A stretch of 64,000 bases of DNA from DASWLF01 sp963768765 (GTDB lineage Bacteria; Desulfobacterota; Desulfobaccia; Desulfobaccales; 0-14-0-80-60-11). Shown in pieces: positions 20,484 to 27,697 of the stretch (positions within the stretch are counted from its first letter, which is position 1; every line of letters begins with the position of its first letter). Location of the stretch: assembly GCA_963768765.1 (NCBI GenBank), contig CAVYJK010000029.1:1-64000 (forward strand). The letters run 5' to 3'. The position numbers and the translations under genes were made by a program. The notes below the pieces were generated by a model, which was not told where the DNA came from, ran no database searches, and saw only the letters and a list, made by a program, of their open reading frames with translations.

Positions 20484-22445
20484 CTATTTGCCGATGACCA
20501 GGATGACCGCGTCTTTGGCCACGGAGGCGCCGGGCTCGAAGTTGATGGCCGTCACCGTGCCGGAGGCCGGGGCGGGCAGCGAGTTCTGCATCTTCATGGC
20601 TTCCAGGACGCAGACCAGGTCGCCGGTGTTGACCTTATCGCCCACCTTCACCGCGTAGCTGATGATCATGCCGGGCATGGGGGCCCGGAGCGGCACCTCG
20701 CCGGCGGCCAGGGTCTCGGCCGGGGCAACCGCGGCAGCCGCCGCCGCTTTGGGGGCCGCGACACGGCGAGACGCCGGCCGGCCGCCGCGGGCCGCGGCGC
20801 CGCCACCGGGGTGAGACCCGTGAGCACCGGGGCCCCGGAGGTGCACTCCACCTCCACCTGGTAGTATTGCCCCTCCACGAAGACGTTGAAAGTGCGCAGG
20901 CCCGGGCCTTTTTCGGGGAGCGGCTTTTCCAGGGAATCGAGATATTCCTTGACCTTGGCGAAGAGCTTCTTGCCCTTGATGGTCGGTATAAACCTCGTCC
21001 TCCAGCTTCACCTGCTCCAGGGTCTTGGCCTGCACTTCGGCGGGGATGGGCTCCAGCCCGTACTTCCACTTGAGGAAGCGGGCCCCGGTGGTGGGATAGA
21101 GGGCGTAGATCAGCACGTCGCCGTCGTGTCTTGGCCAGGCCCTTGGTGGCTTGGCCACCGCCTGGTCCCACTCGGGCTCCAGGATGTCTCCGGGCCGGGC
21201 CGTGATGGGCTTCTCGCCCCGTTCGTAGCCCTTGAGGATGCGCTGCTGCACCTTCTTATTCAGGGGGGCCGGGGTCTTGCCGTAGAGGCCGTAGGCCAGG
21301 CCTTTCACTTCGGCGGGCACTTTACTATAGCGCCCAAACAAAACATTCATCACCGCCTGGATGCCCACGATCTGGCTGGTGGGGGTCACCAGGGGCGGGA
21401 ACCCCAGCTCTTCCCGGGTCTGGGGCAGGTCCGCCATCACCTCGTGGATCCGGTCCAACGCGTCCAGCTCCTTCAGCTGGTTCACCAGGTTGGAGTACAT
21501 GCCCCCGGGAATCTGGTGCAAGAGCACCCCGGTGTCGATCTGGGCCATCTTGGAGGTGTCCAACAGGTCCCGGTACTTCACCGCCACCTTTTCCAGGTCC
21601 TGGCCGATCTCGATGAGCTGGGCCAGGTCCATGTTGGTTTCCCGGCCGGTCTGCTCCACCGCCACGATGAGCGGCTCGATGGCCGGCTGCGAGGTGCGGA
21701 GAGCAAAGGGGGACAAACAGGTGTCCACCATGTCCACCCCGGCTTCGATGGCCTTCAAGTAGCTCATGGAGCCCTGGCCGGAGGTGTAGTGGGTGTGGAA
21801 CTCCACCGGGATCTTGATGGTCTCTTTCAAGGCCTTGATGATGGCGTAGGCGTCGTTGGGGGAGCACATCCCCGCCATGTCTTTCAAGCAGAAGGAATCG
21901 GCCCCCATGGCCTCGGCCCTTTTGGCAAAGTCCACGTAGTATTTCAGGTTGAAGATGGGGCCGCCCATGCGCCTTTGGGTGAGCGAGTAGCAGACCGCGG
22001 CCTGGAAGTGGGCCATCAGACCTTGCTTTTTGGCGTCCATCAGGGCCTTCACCGACACCTCCCAGTTGCGCATGTCGTTCAAGGCGTCGAAGACCCGGAA
22101 GATGTCCACCCCGGCCTCGGCGGCGTAGCGCACGAAGCGGTAGGCCACGTCGTCGGCGTAGTTGCGGTAGCCCACCAGGTTCTGGCCCCTAAGCAGCATC
22201 ATGGTGGGGGTCTGCTTCAGGATCCCCTTGATGGTGCGGATGCGCTCCCAGGGGTCGTCCCCCAGGAAGCGGTGGGTGGTGTCGAAGGTGGCGCCGCCCC
22301 AGACCTCCAGGGCGAAGTAGCCCATCCGGTCCATGCGCTCCATGAAGGGCACGATGTCCTCCGTGCGCATCCGGGTGGCCAGCAGCGATTGGTGACCGTC
22401 CCGAAAGGTGGTGTCCGTGAACTTGATGGGGTTTTTCCCGGCCAT
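20484..22445 (-). CDS. Biotin carboxyltransferase, PycB/OadA type (frameshift pairs)
   Basis: Carboxyltransferase fused to a biotin carrier, as in pyruvate carboxylase subunit B, oxaloacetate decarboxylase alpha or the 5S/1.3S parts of transcarboxylase. The TIM-barrel part starts FTDTTFRDGHQSLLATRM with the metal ligand region VEFHTHYTSGQG, and the biotin site is EAMKMQN near the C-terminus. Two pairs of compensating indels are visible: one near 21130-21150 and one between about 20985 and 20770, where another frame reads VEGQYYQVEVECTSGAPVLTG as expected for the family. AGGAG precedes the ATG. It is third in an operon with the MmdA/PccB-type subunit (23113) and an OadG-like small protein, which fits methylmalonyl-CoA or pyruvate carboxylation. 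Confidence 0.9.
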   Translation of the reverse strand: MAGKNPIKFTDTTFRDGHQSLLATRMRTEDIVPFMERMDRMGYFALEVWGGATFDTTHRFLGDDPWERIRTIKGILKQTPTMMLLRGQNLVGYRNYADDVAYRFVRYAAEAGVDIFRVFDALNDMRNWEVSVKALMDAKKQGLMAHFQAAVCYSLTQRRMGGPIFNLKYYVDFAKRAEAMGADSFCLKDMAGMCSPNDAYAIIKALKETIKIPVEFHTHYTSGQGSMSYLKAIEAGVDMVDTCLSPFALRTSQPAIEPLIVAVEQTGRETNMDLAQLIEIGQDLEKVAVKYRDLLDTSKMAQIDTGVLLHQIPGGMYSNLVNQLKELDALDRIHEVMADLPQTREELGFPPLVTPTSQIVGIQAVMNVLFGRYSKVPAEVKGLAYGLYGKTPAPLNKKVQQRILKGYERGEKPITARPGDILEPEWDQAVAKPPRAWPRHDGDVLIYALYPTTGARFLKWKYGLEPIPAEVQAKTLEQVKLEDEVYTDHQGQEALRQGQGISRFPGKAAPRKRPGPAHFQRLRGGAILPGGGGVHLRGPGAHGSHPGGGAAARGGRPASRRVAAPKAAAAAAVAPAETLAAGEVPLRAPMPGMIISYAVKVGDKVNTGDLVCVLEAMKMQNSLPAPASGTVTAINFEPGASVAKDAVILVIGK

Positions 22446-22455
22446 ATAAACTCCT

Positions 22456-22526
22456 GTTTTCGGTTTTCGGTTTCCGGTAAAAGCCTTCGTAAGCTTTCAG
22501 CTGTCAGCCATCAGCTGTCAGCTTGG
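22456..22526. repeat. Two adjoining period-7 arrays
   Basis: GTTTTCG units at 22456-22477 and AGCTGTC-type units (five, with variants AGCTTTC, AGCCATC and AGCTTGG) at 22492-22526. They sit between the OadG-like gene and the carboxyltransferase, right upstream of its ribosome binding site. Confidence 0.85.
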
Positions 22527-22575
22527 TTTCCGGCTTGCAGTTTTTCGGTAAAAACCCTTCTATAATCCCCCTAAA

Positions 22576-22666
22576 TCCCCCTTTAGCAAAGGGGGACTTT
22601 AATGACCAAAGCCCAACCTGTAGTACCTAGATCCCCCCCTTTAGCAAAGGGGGGTTAGGGGGGATT
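22576..22666. repeat. Two copies of the CCCCCTTTAGCAAAGGGGG palindrome
   Basis: Copies at 22576-22596 and 22632-22666, the second followed by TTAGGGGGGATT. This palindrome is a widespread intergenic repeat in many bacterial genomes. The second copy encodes the C-terminal residues of the OadG-like protein (IPPNPPLLKGG). Confidence 0.85.
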
Positions 22667-22890
22667 TTCTTCTTCAGCTGATCGCAGCTTAGCGTCAAAC
22701 TCCGGCGCTGCATCAGCATTCTAAGCTGCATGGCCTGGCTGCGGCCGGCCAGGCCCCAGAGGTTGACGGCCGCCGGGGGCGGAGCCGCCATAGCCAACGC
22801 CGCGGCCTGACAGCCCGCCTCCTCGTCGGCCAGATAGGCCGCCAGCGCCCCGCTGATGGCGACCAGGATCTGCGGTTTGATGGATTCCAC
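22627..22890 (-). CDS. Small OadG-like accessory protein of the carboxylase operon
   Basis: 87 residues from the preferred GTG at 22890 (GGAGACGAC just upstream); the open frame continues upstream only into heptamer repeats. The core, ILVAISGALAAYLADE followed by VNLWGLAGRSQAMQLR, matches the small third gene often found between carboxyltransferase subunits, including the W-x-L/M-A-G-R motif. The last 13 residues derive from a dispersed palindrome, so the natural end has been replaced or extended by repeat insertion. Its role in the family is not established; it probably assists assembly of the carboxylase. Confidence 0.6.
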   Translation of the reverse strand: MESIKPQILVAISGALAAYLADEEAGCQAAALAMAAPPPAAVNLWGLAGRSQAMQLRMLMQRRSLTLSCDQLKKKIPPNPPLLKGGI

Positions 22891-22900
22891 GTCGTCTCCA

Positions 22901-22984
22901 AGTTCAAAGTTCAAAGTTCAAAGTTCAAGGTTCAAAGTTCAAAGTTCAAGGTTCAAGGTTCAAGGTTCAAGGTTCAAGGTTGAA
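22901..22984. repeat. Period-7 array of twelve AGTTCAA/GGTTCAA units
   Basis: Twelve uninterrupted heptamers between the MmdA/PccB-type gene and the OadG-like gene. An inverted short array of the same unit is at 23086. Confidence 0.9.
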
Positions 22985-23085
22985 AAGATCCTGCCGCCCC
23001 GATTTGGGAGTAGCGGCCAGGGGTCCTCCCATAACCCACGTCAATCAGTAGCCGGTAAAAAAAGTAGTGATTGCAGACTCTTTCC

Positions 23086-23111
23086 AACTTTGAACTTTGA
23101 ACCTTGAACTC
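23086..23111. repeat. Inverted short array of the AGTTCAA repeat
   Basis: AACTTTG, AACTTTG, AACCTTG and AACTC directly after the stop codon of the carboxyltransferase gene. With 22901-22984 it forms a long-range inverted pair. Confidence 0.8.
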
Positions 23112-23112
23112 A

Positions 23113-24667
23113 CTACACCGGGATATTGCCGTGCTTCTTGGCCGGGAGCATCTCCCGCTTGCTGCTCAGGACCTCGAAGGCCGCAATCAGCCGGGGCCGG
23201 GTCTCCCGGGGCACGATCACCTGGTCCACGAAGCCCCGGGAGGCGGCGATGTAAGGATTGTAGAGCAGGTTCTGGTAGTTGTCGATGATCTCGGCCCGCT
23301 TGGCCGCCGGGTCCGCGGCTTCCTTGATCTCCTTGCGGAAAATCACGTTGGCCGCCCCTTCCGCCCCCATGACCGCGATCTCCGCCGCGGGCCAGGCCAG
23401 CACCAGGTCCGCCCCCAGGTCCCGGGAGCACATGGCCAGATAAGAGCCGCCGTAGTCCTTGCGGGTGATCAGGGTGATCTTGGGCACCGTGGCCTCGGAG
23501 TAGCACCACAAGAGCTTGGCCCCGTGGCGGATGATGCCCCGCCACTCCTGCTCGGACCCCGGCAGATACCCGGGCACGTCGGCGATGGTCAAGCAGCGGG
23601 ATATTGAAGGCGTCGCAGAAGCGGATGAAACGGGTGGCCTTGTCCGCCGCGTCCACGTCCAGGCAGCCCGCCAGCACCTGGGGCTGGTTGGCGATGATCC
23701 CCACCGGCCGGCCATTCATCCGGGCGAAGCCCACCACCATGTTCTGGGCGTAGTAGTGGTGCGGCTCGAAGAAGTCGCCATCGTCCACGATGGCGGCGAT
23801 GACCTCGTGCATGTCGTAGGAGGCCCGGGGGCTGTCCGGCACGATCGAGTCCAGGGCCGGCTCCTCCCGGGAGGCCGGGTCGGCGCCGGGGCTAAGGGGC
23901 GGGTCCTCCAGGTTGTTGTTGGGCAGGAAAGAGAGCAGGCGCTTGATCTGCTCGATGGCGTCGGCGTCGGACTCGCAGGCGAAGTGGGCCACCCCGCTCT
24001 TCATGTTGTGGGCCAGGGCGCCGCCTAAGTCCTCGAAGCTGATCTCCTCCCCGGTGACGCTCTTGATGACGTCGGGCCCGGTGATGAACATGTAAGAGGT
24101 GTTCTTCACCATGAAGATGAAGTCCGTCATGGCCGGGGAGTAGACCGCGCCCCCGGCGGTGGGGCCCATGATGGCGGAAATCTGGGGAATCACCCCCGAG
24201 GCAATGGCGTTGCGGTAGAAGATCTGGCCGTAGCCCGAGAGGGAATCCACCCCTTCCTGGATGCGGGCCCCGCCGGAGTCGTTGAAGCCCACGAAGGGCA
24301 CCCCGGCTTTCAGCGCCAGGTCCATGACCTTGCAGATCTTCTTGGAGTGCATCTCCCCCAAAGAACCGGCCCGGGAGGTGAAGTCCTGGGAAAAGGCAAA
24401 GACCGCCCGGCCGTTCACCCGGCCGAAGCCGGTGACCACCCCGTCCGCCGGGATGTCGATTTTCTCCATGCCGAAATTGACGCAGCGGTGCGTCACCAAC
24501 AGATCGGTCTCCTGGAAGGTCCCCGCATCAAAGAAGAGCTCCAGGCGCTCCCGGGCGGTGAGCTTGCCGCTCAAGTGCTGCTTCTCCACCGCCTTGGCCC
24601 CACCCATGCCCTTAACCTGGGCCTCCTTCTCCTTCAACTCCTGGATCTTCTGCGCCACTGTCTTCAT
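23113..24667 (-). CDS. Acyl-CoA carboxylase carboxyltransferase subunit (PccB/MmdA type, one frameshift)
   Basis: Starts MKTVAQKIQELKEKEAQVKGMGG with AAGGAG upstream. Crotonase-like carboxyltransferase motifs are present: GGARIQEGVDSLSGY, IMGPTAGGAVYSPAMTDF and GEEISFEDLGGALAHN in the first half, and in the second frame the biotin-side half with DVPGYLPGSEQEWRGIIRHGAKLL, KITLITRKDYGGSYLAMCS and IVPRETRPRLIAAFEVL ending at 23113. A T inserted near 23595 breaks the frame at FNIPLL-TIADVPG; restoring it gives about 517 residues, the normal size. First gene of a three-gene carboxylase operon. Propionyl-CoA, methylmalonyl-CoA and acetyl-CoA specificity cannot be separated here. Confidence 0.92.
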
Positions 24668-24843
24668 CGGCGACTCCTTTTTAACCTGACCCGTGCCCCC
24701 CGCAATAACCCCCGTAAAAGCCAGGGAAGTGATTAATCCAAGGATCCTGCAGCGGTCGGGGCGAATCTAGTCGGACTAGGAAAGACTATTTTCTTTTATG
24801 CCAGGTGTCAACCCGCTTGGGTGAAAATTTTCATTAAAACCCG

Positions 24844-24875
24844 GTTTTCGGTTTCCAGTTTTCGATTTTCGGTTT
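24844..24875. repeat. Period-7 tandem repeat, unit GTTTTCG
   Basis: Four units with variants GTTTCCA and ATTTTCG, in the divergent region between the carboxylase operon and the thioesterase gene. Confidence 0.8.
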
Positions 24876-24950
24876 AAAAATGGTATGGACAAGGAAGATG
24901 GAAAAATTCTGAGCTTAGGGCTTTCGAATGACCAAGGAGGGGAAACGCAC

Positions 24951-25394
24951 ATGGCCCCGTTCCAGAACCCGGATTTAGAAGGCGGCATCCAGCGCACTCA
25001 AGTGCGGGTGCGCTTCGGGGACACGGACCCCTACGGCATCGTCTACTTCGTCAGCTACTTCCGTTACTGCCACCGGGCCATCGAGGAGTTCCTAAGGGCC
25101 TGCGGCCTCCAGCCCGAGGAGACCTTCCGCAACACCCGGGAGGGTTTTGGCCTGCCCATCGTGGAGGCCTGGTGCCGTTTCCGGCGCCCGGCCAGGTACG
25201 GCGAGCTGCTCAGGATTGAGACCCGCCTCACCGAGGTGCGGTCCAAGGCCCTGGTCTTCCGGTTCGAGTTTTATCCGGAGACGGGCCGGGACCTGGTGGC
25301 CGAAGGCACCGCCCACCTGGTGGCCATCGACGCCGCCTGGCGGGCCCGGGAGCTGCCGGAAGCCATCAGAGAGGCATTGGCTGCGGCGAAATGA
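24951..25394 (+). CDS. Hot-dog acyl-CoA thioesterase (YbgC/4HBT type)
   Basis: 147 residues from the ATG at 24951, which follows AAGGAGG by ten bases; an in-frame start at 24885 lacks such a site. The hot-dog fold signature is clear: VRFGDTDPYGIVYFVSYFRYCHRAIEEFLR, with the catalytic aspartate in DTDPYG, then FGLPIVEAWCRFRRPARYGELLRIET. It hydrolyses an acyl-CoA, the substrate being unknown. It is divergent from the carboxylase operon, so a shared acyl-CoA context is possible but not shown. Confidence 0.88.
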   Translation: MAPFQNPDLEGGIQRTQVRVRFGDTDPYGIVYFVSYFRYCHRAIEEFLRACGLQPEETFRNTREGFGLPIVEAWCRFRRPARYGELLRIETRLTEVRSKALVFRFEFYPETGRDLVAEGTAHLVAIDAAWRARELPEAIREALAAAK

Positions 25395-25462
25395 GGTGCC
25401 GAGAAGGGGTCCGTTAGATTTTCAAGTTTTCAACGGGTGACTCAAAAACCAATTAAAAACCC

Positions 25463-25490
25463 CACCTGAAACTGCAAACCAGAAACTATC
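25463..25490. repeat. Period-7 array at the 3' end of a usp gene
   Basis: CACCTGA, AACTGCA, AACCAGA and AACTATC. The last unit contains the stop codon of the leftward usp gene. The same arrangement occurs at 26705 and 45446. Confidence 0.75.
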
Positions 25491-26354
25491 TTTTCTTCAC
25501 CACCAGCACGGCGCAGGGGGCCTGGCCGATGACCCGCTCGGCCACCGAACCCATCAGGAGGCGCTCTCAACCCGGTGCGCCCATGGCTGCCCAGGACGAT
25601 GAGGTCCGCCTGCTTCGCCGGTCGCCGCCTTGACGATGGCCTCGTAGGGCTTGCCCCGCAGCACCATGGTCTCCAGGGTCACCCCCTGCTGGGCGGCTTC
25701 CGCCTCCATTTTGGCCACCACCTCCGTGGCGGTTTTGATCTCCGCTTCGCCGGCGGCCACGGAGACGCCCAGGAGGGCGCTGCCCATCCGCCTGGCGAGG
25801 CCGAGGGCTTCCCCAAAGGCCACGGTGCTGTAAGGGGAGTCGTCGCCGGCCATCAGGATCCGCTTGAAACTGAGAGGCATTTCTTTGGGGACCACCAGGA
25901 CGCTATAGGGGCTGTGGCCGATGACCCGGGCGGTGACGCTGCCCATCAGCAGGCGGGCCAGACCGGTGAACCCGTGGCGGCCCATGATGATCCAGTCGGG
26001 GCCGATATCTTCGGCCTCCTCCAGAATACCCTCGTAGGCCGAGGTGCTGGTGCGGAGGCGGGGCTCCAGATCCACCCCCTGTTGCGCCGCCTCGGCCCGA
26101 TAGCTTTCCAGGCGCTCCCGCACCGCGGCCTCCTGGGCCGCCTGGATCTCCAGGTTGAGGGTCGGCGGGGGCAGCAGATCCGGCGATTGCAGCTCGTAGC
26201 CGGGAATGAAGGCCAGCACTTCCAGGAGATAGACCTTGCTGCCCGCGGACCGGGCGAGATTCAGGGCGGCGTTGACGGCCCCCTGGCTCTCCGGGGAACC
26301 GTCGGTGCAGACCAGCAACTTCTCCAGTTGGACGGGTGAGGACGAAGCCGGCAT
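25486..26354 (-). CDS. Tandem universal stress protein (frameshifted near its end)
   Basis: Two Usp domains in one chain of about 289 residues. GGAGG precedes the ATG at 26354. Domain 1 starts LEKLLVCTDGSPES and ends with the nucleotide-binding segment GRHGFTGLARLLMGSVTARVIGHSPYSVLVV. Domain 2 starts FKRILMAGDDSPYS; its end is in other frames (indels near 25572 and 25618) where LIVLGSHG-type sequence, GSVAERVIGQAPCAVLVVKKR and the stop at 25486 complete it. The GxxGxxx-S-type loops suggest ATP binding. It is the close paralogue of the next gene upstream (26728). Confidence 0.85.
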
Positions 26355-26365
26355 AATCGCCTCCG

Positions 26366-26400
26366 GTTTGCGGTTATTAGTTTTTGGTTTTTGGTTTTAT
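26366..26400. repeat. Period-7 tandem repeat, unit GTTTTTG
   Basis: Five units (GTTTGCG, GTTATTA, GTTTTTG twice, GTTTTAT) just upstream of the usp gene at 26354. Confidence 0.8.
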
Positions 26401-26462
26401 ACACAGCGTCATAAGTAATTGGACATGCCTATGGTTTCTCCCAACTCAATATTGCCCAATTT

Positions 26463-26542
26463 GTCACCCTGAGCCGCAGGTGAAGGGTCTCTTGATTGCC
26501 GCTAAAGCGAGATTCTTCGCCGCTGCGGCGGCTCAGAATGAC
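26463..26542. repeat. Dispersed repeat, second copy of the 17414 interior
   Basis: GTGAAGGGTCTC, then GAGATTCTTCGCC, then GGCTCAGAATGAC, matching 17414-17486 segment by segment with a different spacer. Such sequences are common dispersed repeats. The rest of 26355-26727 contains only repeats. Confidence 0.7.
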
Positions 26543-26704
26543 AAAAAGGTAGCATCATGGCACATATTCATAAATAAATGACGCTGCGTATAGTTGAAAA
26601 GGTAAGCCTTAAATCCGTAAGACTCAATTTCTTTAATTTTTTTACCCTCAAACCGGGACCCATAACAGATGATTAATGGCCGGTTAGGCTATTTTTTCTT
26701 TTAT

Positions 26705-26732
26705 CACCAAAAACCAGAAACCAGAAACTATC
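26705..26732. repeat. Period-7 array at the 3' end of a usp gene
   Basis: CACCAAA, AACCAGA twice and AACTATC; the last unit contains the stop codon of the usp gene at 26728. Confidence 0.8.
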
Positions 26733-27570
26733 TTTTTTTCACCACCAGGACCGGGCACGGGGCCTGGCCGATAACCCGTTCGGTGACGCTGCCCATGAGC
26801 AGCCGCGGCAGACCGGTGCGGCCGTGGCTCCCCATGATGATGAGGTTAACTTCGTTTCTCAAGGCCACCTGGACGATGGCGTCATCGGGCTGCTGCCCCT
26901 GGGGCGAGATGCCTTGCAGGGGGATGCCCTCTTGATTGGCCGCCTCCAGCAGCCGGTGGATTATTCCCTGGGCCTCAATGATCTCGCCTTCCTCCCGGGC
27001 CGCAGACACCGCAAACAACCGGCTCTCTCCCCGTTCAGCCAGGGTGAGGGCCGCCTTCCAGGCCGCTTCGCTGTAAGAAGAGCCGTCGGAGGCCACCAGC
27101 AGCCGGGCAAAACCCAGGGAAGCTTCCGGGGGAATGACCAGCACGTCCACGGGACTGTAGCCGATGACCCGGGCGGTGACGCTGCCCATGAGTAGGCGGG
27201 CCAGGGCGGTGCGGCCGGAGCGGCCCAGGATGATGACGTCGGCTCGGATCTTTTCGGCTGCGGCCACGATGGCGGCGTAGGGCAGCTGGCTCTGGCGGAC
27301 CAGGGTCTCCACCGCCGCCCCCAAGGAGGCGGCCTCGGCCTTGACGGCCTGCATCTCCTGCCGGACCTCTTCTTCCAGGTTACACCTGAGGTCCGGGGCC
27401 ACGGCCTCAAACTCCGGGACGATCTCCATTACCCGCAGCACGTACGCTTGGCCGCCGCAGGCCCCGGCCAGGGCCAGGGTTTCGGAAACCGCGTGCCTCG
27501 CCTCAGAGGAGCCGTCGGTGCAGACCAGCAGTTTTTGCCAGTGGGAAGGGCAGATGGCGGGTTGCTTCAT
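26728..27570 (-). CDS. Tandem universal stress protein
   Basis: 280 residues, two Usp domains, intact. Domain 1 starts WQKLLVCTDGSSEARHAV and ends LGRSGRTALARLLMGSVTARVIGYSPVDVLVIP; domain 2 starts FARLLVASDGSSYSEAAWKAA and ends IMGSHGRTGLPRLLMGSVTERVIGQAPCPVLVVKKR. Both have the G-2x-G-9x-G-S/T nucleotide-binding signature. GAGGTAGG lies upstream of the ATG. It is a tandem duplicate of 25486 and lies downstream of a PpsA-like gene on the same strand. It probably binds ATP and modulates stress or energy-limited survival. Confidence 0.93.
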   Translation of the reverse strand: MKQPAICPSHWQKLLVCTDGSSEARHAVSETLALAGACGGQAYVLRVMEIVPEFEAVAPDLRCNLEEEVRQEMQAVKAEAASLGAAVETLVRQSQLPYAAIVAAAEKIRADVIILGRSGRTALARLLMGSVTARVIGYSPVDVLVIPPEASLGFARLLVASDGSSYSEAAWKAALTLAERGESRLFAVSAAREEGEIIEAQGIIHRLLEAANQEGIPLQGISPQGQQPDDAIVQVALRNEVNLIIMGSHGRTGLPRLLMGSVTERVIGQAPCPVLVVKKR

Positions 27571-27697
27571 TTACCTACCTCGCGGGTTCTGATTTTTTAG
27601 GTGGTCGGCGCGTCTTGCCGGGGTGGATTTATGCTCCTGGGATCGTACCCTTTTAATTTAATGAGCCGTCCTGACAGGTCAAGCCTGCCAGAGCGGG

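Noticed and set aside
22901..22984. Regular array, possible CRISPR
   Set aside because: The units are 7 bases with no spacers; this is a simple tandem repeat.
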